Assembly (NCBI GenBank): GCA_947095535.1
Contig: OX352773.1
Span: 172,186,438 to 172,250,437 of the forward strand
DNA: 64,000 nucleotides
Source of the DNA: Poecilobothrus nobilitatus
Lineage: Eukaryota > Arthropoda > Insecta > Diptera > Dolichopodidae
Direction of reading: 5' to 3'
Position 1 is the stretch's first letter. The number at the start of each line of letters is the position of its first letter. The position numbers were made by a program, and so were the translations under genes. Shown piece after piece: positions 46,691-58,706 of this stretch. Under the pieces are notes generated by a model that was not told where the DNA came from, searched no databases, and saw only the letters and a list, made by a program, of their open reading frames with translations.

Positions 46691-49008
46691 TAGAAAATTT
46701 TGGATGTTTTGAATTTTTGTTTTTTTGTTTTATGGAATTGTGGATACAATATTAAATATATTTAGAATATTATTCGAAAATGATATATAGAGAAGAATAA
46801 AATAAGCAAAAAATATGAGGGAAATACTTTTCGATATTATAATTTATTTTAAAAATTTTAAAAAATAAGATTTATTACCATACTTTTAACAACACTTAAA
46901 GCTTGATGAAATTATTTTATGAAAATTTTATGAAATTTGATAGATCCCCGTTATATAGGGAAGATTTAGCAAATTTTTTAACAACTTTTTTTTAACTTGT
47001 TTTTTTTTTATACCATCATTATAACATTTTTTTAATAATCACTTGTGAGACATACTGTCTAAATTTTTAGAATAACTTTATCAGTGTATACCTTTACAGT
47101 ATGCATAAAAACTTATAATTTTCCTAAGTTATTGTGCAAAAAACTATAACACTAAAATTTTATAGGATATGCCATAAAAAAAATGTAATTTTAAATGAAT
47201 ATAAAAGTTATTTTTTTTTTTTATAATTTATTATTAATATTTCATAGTCATTGCTACCATTTTCTAAATTCAAAGTTCGATCATAAAATATATAATAATT
47301 AATAAACAACAATAATACTGTTAAAAATTTTGAAACTTAAAACTTCTTCTCAAAAAGCGGTTTTTAAATCACTTTTTTAACTAAGTAATTTTAAAACATT
47401 AATCAATAAAAAAACTATTTTATTAACTTTTCGAATTGGCTAAAGCGAATAGTACGAAAATTTCGAATTTCGAATTTTTTTTTTTTTTTGGTGACTTCAC
47501 ATTTTTCATGAGTTCATTAAATCATTTTGAGCTGTTAAAAATTTTCGAATTTCGAAATAACCAAATTAGAATATACTTAATTGCAGTGCATTCAAATTAA
47601 ATATATTTTTTACAGTTAAAGTTTAAATAAGATAATAAAGTTAATTTTGAATGTGAATGTTCGGTCCTTTGCTCTAAAAAGAAGAAGAAGAATAAATTCG
47701 TATTGAATAATCTTTACTATTTGTCAGAGATATGTAGATATAATTTTTTTTTGTAAAAAGTTCACCGTGACTTGATTAAGAGACCGAAGATATCACAATT
47801 CCGTGGGTATCTCAATTTGCCTAAATTGGCATAAGTGTGTGCCAACAGCCCTTACCTTCATTTAATTATCATTTTTAAAGAAAATTTCAAAATATTTAAA
47901 CAATAAATGAAATCCATTTTATTCAAGAGTTAGCTAGCTTCTCCATTTTCTTTCTATTTTATTAGAAAATTCCTGCAGTGAAAATAGAATCACATAATAT
48001 ATAAACATATTCTCGGAGATGTTTGGACAGCCTTTAGAAAATCTTATTAATAAAATACTCATATTCATTTAAATTACATCCAAAAATTCATTCATTCGTA
48101 TAGTGTTCATTTTTCGTTCGACTTTCAAAAACATTAACTTTGGCACCGAAAATTTGGTAAAAACTCTATTTTCAAATTTTTATACTTTATATATAACAAG
48201 TTCTGCTAAATATTTTTTTCAATCTAAATGGCAGAAATTTTCTTAACTCTTGCAACTCTTGTATTTGTTTTAAGACGCATTTCAACTGACAGCACTTTAA
48301 AGCATTTTATATATTATTTAAAAAAAACCGTTAATTTGCCGTTTTAAAAACCGTTATATTATTTTGACAGAAATTAATTGATTATCAGTAAAGTTAAGTG
48401 TGAATATGTTGAAAATTTTGTTCCCGAATATTTAATTGATTTTATTAAGTGCTAATAAAGGAAAGTATTTTCAAACTTGTTAACTAATTTTGAGGTGTTC
48501 TCTTACAATTACATCAATTATTAATAAAAAAAAGGAACATTATTTTCTGTTTGATGATAAAATTAAATTTTGTACTTTGAAGTCACGCCAGTAAACAGTT
48601 GCTTAATATATGTTGAAATTTTAACAGATGAATTTTAAAAGGGACTTGAGGAAAAGCAGATTCAAAGATTAATTGAAATTATTTTAAAAGATATAAAGTT
48701 GAAAAATTAATCCGACACTACAATTAAAGATGAGGTCAAAGAGAAGAAACTTTTTTGAATTAGAGGAAGCCATTTTAGATTCAGTCAAGGTATAAAATAA
48801 GTAGAAAATATTGTAGAAAATAAAGAACTTAAAAATACGTATACCGGACGTCAAAGAAAATGGAAAAGCTTGTATATAAAATGTATATTTCACCATACAC
48901 GGAAAAATTGGGAGTCAATAAAAATTATTTTAGGCCATCTGCTACACCATTTTATCCTTATCTAAGATTATTAAAAGGGGATAACAATTATGGTGTTAAG
49001 TTTACCAA
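46691..49008. other. Intergenic A+T-rich stretch
   Basis: Contains an inverted pair of TTTCGAATTTCGAA words around 47459-47562, and a weak third copy of the dispersed repeat of 27540 at about 48110-48300. The last 450 bp probably include more of the decayed piggyBac element that is recognisable from 49009. No host gene found. Confidence 0.45.
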
Positions 49009-49773
49009 AAAGGATATATAATCCAATTTGAAGTTTATCAGCACAAAAATGCGACAATGCAGAACAAATACACGGAATTTAAATTAGGAGAAAAAGTAAT
49101 TTTTAAAATGACTGAACACTGGGATAAAAATAGAATGGGGTGAATAATAGAATAATTTATTTTGATAACTATTTTACTTGCTTACGACTACCAGAAAAAT
49201 TAAAAATACATTAGCTTGTGGGACCATAAGACCCTACAGTAAAGGACCTTTCATCAATTTTTCAAAAGATCAGAACATATAAAGGATGATTTTGATTACA
49301 TAGTGCTTATTTTTCAAGTAATTTTCATGAAAGTGAAACTATATTTGTCAATAGAAAACTCATCTCTAAGTATCCAATATTCTAAAGGAACAAAAGATTA
49401 CAACGCAACGTTTATATGGGTGAAGTTGATCATACATAAGTTGATCATACAAAATAGTGGCTTCGTATTTTTTTACATGATGATAGTAAATTCATATATG
49501 GTTTATTGTAAACATTATGTAAAAATTTCTTACTTGATTATAAGCGAGAAGATAGCCTTGGGATTAATAGCTCATAAACTACTGAAAAAAAAACGTAATT
49601 TAAATATTAGCGATTTTCCATTATCTAAGAGAAGAAAATACAATTTTTCAGTAACTCAGGAAGTAACAATCTCAAACCGTGATAATTACTTTGTTTTATT
49701 TGTAAAGTGCAGGAGAAGATGCGAAGTTTCTAGCTTAAAAAAATATGCAGTCAGAGTGAAAATCATATTATAA
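49009..49773 (+). pseudogene. Degenerate piggyBac transposase
   Basis: From 49009 the frame reads KGYIIQFEVYQHKNATMQNK then YTEFKLGEKVIFKMTEHWDK, the KGYxxxFEVYxGK and LGExVVxKMTE segments of piggyBac transposases, and stops at 49143. In another frame FDNYFTCLRLPEKLKIH follows, the usual FDNYFTS block. The frame 49303-49773 continues with KDYNATF (from KDYNxFMGGVD), MMIVNSYMVYCK and KIALGLIAHKLL, then a Cys/Arg-rich tail (VKCRRRCEVSS) corresponding to the zinc-ribbon end. Stops, frameshifts and missing catalytic regions show that it is dead. No inverted ends were located. Confidence 0.8.
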
Positions 49774-50319
49774 TATTTGTATAAGTAAATTACGAGTATG
49801 TTGCAATGAATCAATGCAATGAATGGAGATTATAATTTCTTTTTCTAAGTTTATTTTTGTTTTCTTATAATAATAAAAAAAATATATTTTTTGAATGAAA
49901 TTAAATTAAAAGCAATTTTGTTATTTATTATGAAATATTACAGTTCTTACATTTATTTCAGAGAACTTCATGGTTTTTCTAAGTACCAAGTCCGAAAAAA
50001 TGATCTTTACGAAGGTAACATAACTCAAATTTATTTTATATGTGTTTTTTTTATTATATTTTAATATAGAAAACCATGTTTTACAGTTTTATTATGCCTA
50101 ATTCATCAACTTTTCAATTAAGGATACTTTAATATATATATTATATGATTCTTCCAAATTTACTATCTCAAATTGTCAGTTATGTAAAACACAATTTAGA
50201 AAAATTTTTAGTCCTTTCGTAAGTTCAAAATCCTTTTAGTGAAAGTTTTGAATTTTTAAAGAAAGTATTTAAGTTATATTTAGGATTTTTAAGGGAATAA
50301 GCATATATTTTTTATTTTG
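49774..50319. other. Spacer between piggyBac remnant and dispersed repeat
   Basis: Nothing recognised beyond A+T-rich sequence. Confidence 0.4.
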
Positions 50320-50560
50320 ATGAAGGCTGAGCTAACACATCAGTATTCACTAAACTCTAGGTCCGTAGTTTGCCTTTAAAAACTTAGAAAAATCTATTCA
50401 CAAGAGTTAATGTTCAGTTTCCTTAGATTTATGCCGCGATAATGCCACTCTGATGGAAGAAGCTTTGAAATTTTTTTAGATCCATAACAAAGTGTTCACC
50501 TAAACCTTGGAAAAAGAAACTGCCAAAATATTTCCGCCTGTTCCTTTACAGACTGAAAGA
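50320..50560 (+). repeat. Dispersed repeat flanking the GH27 gene, copy 1
   Basis: It shares with 53450-53690, in the same orientation, GATGAA-GCTGAGCT, CATCAGTATTCACTA, CTCTAGGTCCGTAGTTTGCC, TTAGAAAAATCTAT, ATAATGCCACTCTGATGGAA (copy 2: ATGATACTGATCTGACGGAA) and GAAGCTTTGAAATTT. No coding frame is evident. Confidence 0.65.
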
Positions 50561-51082
50561 AAAAAGCATAAGTTACCCTATAAAATTGTTTGGACTCTTG
50601 TTCTACAAAAAAAAGCTTTTTCGCATTAAAAATTGAAAATTCGATATTTAAATGTGATTATAATATGTTAACAGAAATTAAAGATCCAACATCATATTTT
50701 TACATCAAAGCTCATCTTAAATATATTGGGTTCCTTAAAATTGTAGAAATTAAGGCAAAAATTTTAGATACGATTTTTTCACTTACATAAAAAATTTACA
50801 ATTTTTAATGAAAAATTATAGTCACAATCGTAAAATATTTTTCGTGCCTTTATAAAAAAAAATCCCCCTTTAAAATCTTAGTTTTATATCCTATATGTAG
50901 CTTCTTCATTTTAATTTTAAGATTTAAATTACATTCACTAAATTTTAATTAATAGAAACATCAGATATTTTTTTTTTAAATATTTTTTTTTATTATTTCT
51001 TTGTCTTATAAAATAAACACTTAATTCAATTTACAAAAATAATTAAATAATTTTTTGTTTTTGTTTTTTTTTTTTTGATTTT

Positions 51083-52697
51083 TTAATCTTTAATAGCAGT
51101 AAATTTATAAAATTGTACTCCAGTTGGAACAACTCGTGCTACAAAACTTTCTCCTTGAGTAATAACACGTGATTTTACATTTTTATTGTAAAGATCTGTT
51201 ATTATATATTTATTATTAAGTAATCCAACTTCTTTTAATGTAATTTTAGCTTCAATACCATGTCCATCTGTTCTACGACTAACAAATGCTACAGCATATG
51301 AATGATAATTAGTATTATCTTTTTGTAAAACTGGTGTTATTGGTCTAATCCATACTTCAATTTTATTTATAACTTGAACACGTTTCCCTTGAATACCTAA
51401 AACATCTTGATTGACAGCAATAACATCTTTATTAATTAAAATATCACGAATTTCAGGTGTAACACTAGCTAAATCATTAGACATAATTAATGGTGCAGCT
51501 AAAATTGCCCATACAGCCATTTGTGTTTTACTTTGTTCATAACTTAAACCGAAATTTCCAAGAATTAACTAAAAAATTTTATTTTATAAAAAATATTGAA
51601 AAAAAATTTTATTATTTTTTTTGTAAATAAATTTTTTTTTTATTTTATTTTATTACCATATCAGGATCATTCCAATGTCCTGGACCACCATGTGGTTGAA
51701 TTCTATCTTGATTTTTTGAAAAATAATCTGTAATTGAAGCAAATGATGAATATGAATCATCAATATCACCCCAATTACGCCATAAATTACAATGTTCTTT
51801 AAGTGCTTCATAATTAGGCTAAAAAAAAAAAAAAGAAAAATTTACTTAATTAAATAAAACGAAACAAAACAAAACGAAAAAACAAAAACAATAAAAAACT
51901 AATATATATATTTTTTTTGTTTTTACCATAATTCCATTATATTCTTGATAAACTGGCCAACTGCATGAATAAACCATTGGTCTTTTTGTATTATTTAATA
52001 AACGTCCAAATTCTGGATATCCTTTATCCATATCTTTAATATCAGCATAACAACCATCCAATTTAACATAATCAACATCCCAATCGGCAAAAGTTTGTGC
52101 ATCTAATTCCATATGATCAATAACACCTGGATAACCAGCACATGTATGTGTACCATAATCTTCATATAAACCAAATTTAAGATCTTTTTTATGTATCTAT
52201 AAATTTAATTAAATTTATTATTTTGATATAATTTAATTTTTTTTTTTTTTTTTTTTTAATTATTATATTATATATATTGTATTTACATAATCTGATAAAT
52301 GATTTAATCCGCTTGGAAAACGTTTTTTATCTGCTACTAATTTTTTAGTTTTTGGATCTCTTTCATGTTCCATCCAACAATCATCAATAATAACATATTC
52401 ATAACCGGCATCTTTATAACCACCATCAACTAATAAATCTGCAGCTTTTTTAAATAATTGTTCACTATATATAAATATAAATATATATAAATGTATTTAA
52501 TTTTAATTTTATTTAATTAATACTAACCTAATACATTCATCAGGATATTTTTCACAATCAATTATACAACGATATCTTTGCCAATGCATCCAACCCATTG
52601 GTGGTTTTCTTGCTAAACCATTATCTAATGCATTTATATTTTGATTATAAAATGTAACGGTAAATAAAAGTAAACTTATTGCACGAATTATAATCAT
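51083..52697 (-). CDS. GH27 alpha-galactosidase / alpha-N-acetylgalactosaminidase, secreted or lysosomal
   Basis: Exons (minus strand) 52697-52528, 52464-52287, 52196-51927, 51818-51657 and 51568-51083 join in frame to 421 residues; introns are 63-108 bp. A signal peptide covers about residues 1-23 ([15 protein letters not shown]). The GH27 barrel follows: [65 protein letters not shown] with nucleophile Asp163, and [13 protein letters not shown] with acid/base Asp224, then [10 protein letters not shown]-terminal beta domain ends [16 protein letters not shown]. In the substrate loop the sequence is YSCSWPVY: Ser195 matches human NAGA Ser188 rather than the Glu of alpha-galactosidase A, while Val198 replaces NAGA Ala191. 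This favours terminal alpha-GalNAc, perhaps with alpha-Gal, but is inference. The start is the first Met before a clean signal peptide. Confidence 0.94.
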
Positions 52698-52776
52698 TTT
52701 TATATATTTAATTTTTTTTTTTTTTTTTTTATATAATTATTTATTATTAATTAAGTTTTATTGTGGTCTATGACCA

Positions 52777-52816
52777 AATGAATGAATTTAAAACGTACTT
52801 AAACCTTCCTTTTATA
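52777..52816 (-). promoter_or_regulatory. Candidate core promoter of the GH27 gene
   Basis: On the minus strand TATAAAAGG begins at 52816, and about 33 bp downstream a TTCATTC initiator-like site occurs (A near 52783). The translation start follows about 86 bp later at 52697. Spacing resembles the GH16 promoters in this window. Confidence 0.5.
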
Positions 52817-53449
52817 ATCAATTTATTTCAAAGATAATAACTATATTTATTTTATTTTATTTTGTTTTTTTTTTTTGTTTTGTTTTTTTAATTATATTTA
52901 ATAATAACAATTGATAATTAAAGATAATAACAATATTAACTGATATTAAAAATATTAAAATGAAGAGCCTGATAATAATGAAAATATCACATTTATTTGA
53001 CTATATCTGACTATATTAATGTCCTCCCCAAAAGAATCAAAAATATAACAATGTTAACGTTTTATCAAAATTTGTTCTATATACTCGTATTATTTTGAAT
53101 ATGAAGAGGGTTCGAAAGTTAAAACAAATGTTTTAAGTTGTTATTTTTTATAATTGCATATACCTGTTGTGTTTTTAATTGTCTAATAAAAAAAAATAAA
53201 AAAAAAAATTCGGAATATTTTAATTATTTATTTTAATTTTTAAAGTTTTGAAAGTACATCAACTTACATATTATTTTCCTATATATGTTTTTTAATTGAC
53301 GTATTTACATATGTGGTTATCATACGTATTTGCATGCATAGGTAAATAAGTTGTTAGTTAATTCGAAAATTTATATCGAAAATCTGTGTTATAATTAATA
53401 GCAATGAATAAACTTTTATTTAAAATGAGGAAATTTTAAAGTTTAAGAT
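52817..53449. other. Upstream flank of the GH27 gene
   Basis: A+T-rich, with T runs at 52861-52892; nothing else recognised. Confidence 0.4.
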
Positions 53450-53690
53450 TGATGAAAACTGAGCTCAAGAATCAGTAATCACTATCTATACTCTAGATTC
53501 GTAATTAACCTTCAAACTTAGTAAAATCTATATAAAAGAGCTTTAGTTGAGTACAATGATACTGATCTGACGGAAGAAGTTTTGAAAATTTCTTAAGATC
53601 ATGTGTGACAGTTCACTTAATTCCGAAAAGTGGAAACTGACAATGTATTTTGCCTCTTGTTAGATATAAACTGTGAGAGGTGGAAGAAAA
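53450..53690 (+). repeat. Dispersed repeat flanking the GH27 gene, copy 2
   Basis: This is a diverged direct copy of 50320-50560: GATGAAAACTGAGCTCAAGA, ATCAGTAATCACTATCTATA, CTCTAGATTCGTAATTAACC, TAGTAAAATCTATA, TGACGGAAGAAGTTTTGAAA. It ends with TTTTGCCTCTTGTTAGATAT, where copy 1 has TTCCGCCTGTTCCTTTACAG. Confidence 0.65.
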
Positions 53691-54304
53691 CTGTTTCGCT
53701 CTTTCAATGACATCAATTTTCCTGTATAAGCTTGAGATTCTCATGCTTATCTACCTAAATTTATAGCATTCCAATCCTATGTTCCATGGCCAATTTAAAA
53801 CCAGTGTATTTTATTCTATTGCGAGTTATTATTTCATGTTTGGGAAATCATTTTTAACGGTCTTCAAGTTTATGAAATTTTCTTAAAAAAAAATTATCGG
53901 GAAAAGTCCAGAAAAACATTTGGAAATAACTTGTTTGACTTCAAATAAAATCAAATATATATACCTAATAAACCAAAAAATTACCAATAGATTTAGATTA
54001 TCCGGTTCTTTAGCATAATAAATTTAGAAACTAATGAAATCAACTTATGTTGTAAATACAAATGTAGTTTTAAAAATTAGGAGGTTTTGATTAAAGCTTT
54101 TGGAAGATTTTTTCAAAAGTAATAATATATAGAAATGTAATCTTTACAAATTCGTATTAATCTAATTCTCATTTTTGTTAGGTTATCCTTTACATTTTTT
54201 GTCAGGGTATTTTATTAATACCTAAGATTTTTTTTATCTTTAGATTGGTAAAAACGAATGTAAAGTTTAATTAGATAAGGATAAGTTATGTTAACATACG
54301 ATCT
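53691..54304. other. Intergenic A+T-rich stretch
   Basis: No gene, RNA or named repeat was recognised. Confidence 0.45.
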
Positions 54305-55000
54305 GAATCATGGCGTAGTGGTTAAATCGTCAGTTTTTCAATCGGAGGGTCTTGGCTTCAAACCCCGGCCGGGTCATATAAATAAAAAATATGTAGTCAT
54401 TTTATATCGTAACAATATATATCGTATAATTAATAATAATAATAATAGTAATAGCTGCTACAGTGGAGCTATCTTTGGTTATTTCATGCAGGAAGGTGTT
54501 ATATACTACTGCACGTTTTAATTCACTGATGGCCTTGACTCTGTGGTAAATAATAATAATATTAATTAGTAATACTATACCAATAATAATAGCTGCTGAA
54601 ATAATAGCAGTGAAATAATACCAATAATAATAGCAGTGAAAGTGGGGGGGGGGGGGGGGGGTTGCCTTCAATAATTACCTCATGCAGAAAGGTGTATATA
54701 ACCACTACTGCATGTTGTAACTGTTATAACGGCTATCTATTAGAAAAATAGTAATAATAATGGGCGGATTCATTGTTTCCTTACAATCCGACTCCCAGTT
54801 CAATGTTTTTCGCATTCTATTGTCCTATCCTTTCCTATACCTACTCTCTAACCAATATCTGCGTCCGCAGGTAGGGGTTTCATGCCATTATATTGGTTAA
54901 AAGGAGAGGTGGGTTTAGTCAGTAAAAATCTGATACTACCAAGACAGAATTCTTGGTGTCTTTGGAAAATTCCCACCTCCCTTAGAAAATAAAAAATAAA
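54305..55000 (+). mobile_element. tRNA-headed SINE-like element, fullest copy
   Basis: The head (54308-54375) has a near-perfect A box, TGGCGTAGTGGTTAAAT, a TTTTTCAATC anticodon-like loop, and a B-box-like GGCTTCAAACCCC followed by GGCCGGGTC. An AATAATAATAATAGTAATA microsatellite leads into the body shared with 1745-2285 and 10597-10950: CAGTGGAGCTATCTTTGGTT, GTTGCCTTCAATAATTACCT, GGCGGATTCATTGTTTCCTT, CTGCGTCCGCAGGTA, CCATTATATTGGTTAAAAGG, TTCCCACCTCCCTTAG. An 18-G run (54644-54661) interrupts it. Target-site duplications were not found. Head and body could also be two elements that happen to adjoin. Confidence 0.65.
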
Positions 55001-58000
55001 ATAAAATAGTCTTCTTAAAAAACTAGTATTCATTTCATTGTCATATTTAATGTATTTAAATTAAATGATTTTCACCTGGTTTATATGATTCACTATCAAA
55101 AGTATTTTAAGTTTTTCACCAATAAATTGATATCTAAATGCATCCAGCAGTTAATCCCGCTGATATTACCTAATTATTCATTTCCATATTTTAATTCTTA
55201 GGTTTTTGTCTTTTAAATATAAATATAACATATAAATGAAATACTGACATTTAATAGAAATTTTTTTAAAATTATCAAGTAAATTCTACTCAATATAGGG
55301 AAAGAGATTTTATTTAGTTCAAGTACAAAACATTATCTTTGAAATAATAATAATAACAAAAAATAACACTAAATTTAGTAATTTTAACAAGTTTATTATT
55401 ATTTTAGATATAGATAATAATTTTTGAAGTGATCCAATTGAATTTTAAGAGGTTAAACTTGGATTTTTTATTATTCGTACAATTATACCATATATAGAAA
55501 TGTACACTTCAATTAAAGGTTTAAAAAAAAAATTAATGTTTTATTTTTCGAATAATTTTAATCTTTAATTTAATGTATTAACTTTTTCCAATATATTATG
55601 TTATATTAATATTACCAATTGCTTTGAAGGATATACCATGATAATGTGCCTGGATGAAATCGTATAATACTAATCGACGTAATACTCCATTAAAAATGTA
55701 TCATCAGGGAAATATTTTAAAATTTTTTTATTGGAAATCGGTTATCTTTTTTGATGTTGTTTTTGCGTTGTTTCGCGTTGTGATTTGTTTTTTATGAGGG
55801 TAATAGTTGCGTATCATTGAACGAAGCTTAAGAGAAGCGGTACGAGCACTATTCCTCTATCAACGTGTGCGATTTTAATCCAATAATTTCAGCTTCCTTT
55901 TTCACCAAGCAATAGATTAGGAGATCTTTAGTACTATTGTACTGTTTAGTCAAGGGAAAATTCCGCTATGGTGTAAAAATAGGTTTAAGATTTGTAGGAA
56001 TGTGATGAACGAAGATGTTGAAGTTCTTCTAAAATCATGGTAAATTGAAAATTTAATCATTCCCAATTTTAGAAAACACATGAGGTGGAAGATGGTTTCA
56101 TTCACATTCGTGATATTTGTGTGACAAATATATTTGAATTTTACCATTTTGAAATTTGAACTATATGTAGGGGTGTGCAGCGGGGGCTCTTCTTATTTGA
56201 ATGTAGGCATAAAATTTTGTATTTCGTTTGAACAAGTTCCCACTTCTACAAGATATCTATAAAACAAAGTAAGTGTAACCCACTGAACGCCGGAGACCGA
56301 GTTCAGAAAGTGTTGAGGTGATATTGGAATTGTTTATTAAATGCATTGATCTATTTTGCTCTTTATAGTGAGGTTATACCATTGTTACGTTATGTTATAA
56401 TTTTCTTAGCTAGCTTTGACTATTTTTATTCTTGTTTCTTAATTTTTTTCGAAATATATTTTTTTATTTTTTTATTGGTCTATAGTTTATAACATAAGAA
56501 TTAAATCTACAAAATGTTGATGGTTAATTTTACATAAACCTATATATGTTTTTCGAGAGAAAAAGATAACTGATAACTTTAATTTTCATTTTTAATTTAA
56601 TTTTTCTGTTCACGTGATATTTTTAACAATAATTATAATTAATCAATTTTTCAAATTAAATAAATATATTATGCTTTATATACTTATCTTTTTATTATAG
56701 AGATAAAAGAAAAGGCAATAAACTTTTAAAAGCTTTTATTATGTTACTATTTTGATTTGTATCTAAATACATAATTTATAATATTTATATCGATAAGTTA
56801 GTTGATAATTGGTAAATAATAGACAAAATAAAATTAATTATAACACTTTTATTTACTTTAATATGATAATAAAATTATCAAAAAATAATTAAATATATAT
56901 ATGTATATTGATTGAACATTGGAACTGTAAATAGAGTTAAAATCAAATAAAGGATAAAATATTATATAACTCTTATAAAAGAGTTATTAAGAGAGTTTTT
57001 CTGTGACTTTATTGTATTTTAATCAACTTAATACATATTTTTTTGATTAAAAAAAAAAAAAACATTAATTTAATTAATACCGTACAAATCTTCAATTAGG
57101 ACAATAAATTGGAAAACTAAAGAAAGAAAATTGAGATGAAGAAACGGATCTTTATCTCAAAATTAGTCAAAAAAAAAATCCAAAACAGTATAATAAGTCA
57201 TGACATATAATATTATGTATATGATTGAAAATTTTTTATTTTAATTCTTAACGCAATTTTTAGCATTTCCATTATTAATAATTATAACTACTCCTAACTA
57301 GTTAAATTTAAAAAGGAAATTTTTGTGAAACCAAATGGTGCGACAATTTTACAATTAAATTCAAAAAATAGCGCCAAGAATTTTTGTTTTAATAAAACAA
57401 TAAAATTTCATTTTTTGTATTCATTTTTCTTTTTAATTAATTTATTATTCTGAATTATCTAAATTCAAATTTTTTATTTATGAATAAATATAAAAGCTAT
57501 ACATAAATACAAATAAAATTTTTATTTACTCTCAACTTTCGCGTTTTAGACATTTATTTTAATGGTTTAATACGTGGAAAATATCATTTTGAATAAATTA
57601 ATTAAATTTATATACATATTTGTCTATAATATATGTATTTTTTTATATTTTCCAATTTTTAAAATTTTCTTAGGCATAGTTATGTAATATGTAATATGCA
57701 TACTACTATGTTTTCTTAAATTTAAATACTTAAAATCTGGTTATTAAAACAAATTTCTTTTATCCGCCTAAGTATATGCAATTTTTCCCCGCTTTGATAA
57801 ACTGAAAATCTTGTCACTCATTTTTTCAAATCTTCCAACTTTTACACCATTGTAGTTTTGAATTTTATAAAATTTATTAAATTTTTTTAACATAAATTTG
57901 TTGTATCCATATATATATTTGTTGAATTGTTAATTCTAACCAAGAGTTTCATAACATTAAACTTTAGAGAGAGACGCTGTTTTAAACTATATAAAAGAAA

Positions 58001-58706
58001 AAATTATTTTAAAAAAATATTTTTTAAACTTGAAACTTTTTAATTTCCTTTTACAGCACTTCAGAATCTATTGCAAAAAAAAAAACAATTTTTTTTAAAT
58101 CATTTACTTAATTGCATATACAAATACGTAATCAATGGACCAATCCAGACCAGATGTTTTCAATCGGATTCATAATGACGGTTTTTTTCACACGTTTCAT
58201 ATCGAATTGGATCCACTTTTATATGTGTGTGTAAATATTTCATTTAAAAACAAATAATAAATCATATAGATAGATAAAATTTTTTTCTGACCCTCATAAA
58301 AATTTTTGTGCAGTTTCTTCTTTGTTAGTAAGATTAACTCGTTACACCATAAAAATTTGGGTTGATTTGATGTTAAAAAAGAAGAATGAAAATTGGTAAT
58401 TGCTCATTTAGTTTGTAGGAAAGAGACGTTTGCGGTAAAGTAAAAGTGATCGTTAGAATGAAACGTGTGGAAGGAAAGTGGAAACTTCCAATGGGTAATA
58501 GGTATCTAATAAATATTCTTTTAGACGGATAATCAGATAAATATAATAGACGTTTAATTTGAGTCACATTTTTTATTATTAAAAATTTTATAATTTTTTT
58601 TTTTTTTAATTTATAATAAATACATATAATATGTATATACGTAAATAATATTAATTTTTTTTTTTAAATGATTTTTTAAATAATTATTAGTTTTTTTTTT
58701 TTTAAT
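55001..58706. other. Intergenic stretch
   Basis: No coding exon was recognised. At 55800-56060 base composition is less skewed and part (GATCTTTAGTACTATTGTAC, then TAGTCAAGGGAAAA) resembles 33360-33410, so an old dispersed repeat is likely. A short stretch near 56170-56310 (GTGCAGCGGGGGCTC, CTGAACGCCGGAGACCGAG) is unassigned. The minus-strand frame 58373-58567 shows no family motif. Confidence 0.45.

Noticed and set aside
54288..54671. Frames of 77 and 89 codons in opposite strands
   Set aside because: They run through the tRNA-like head and the TAATAATAAT microsatellite of a SINE-like repeat (poly-Asn / poly-Ile), so they are not genes.
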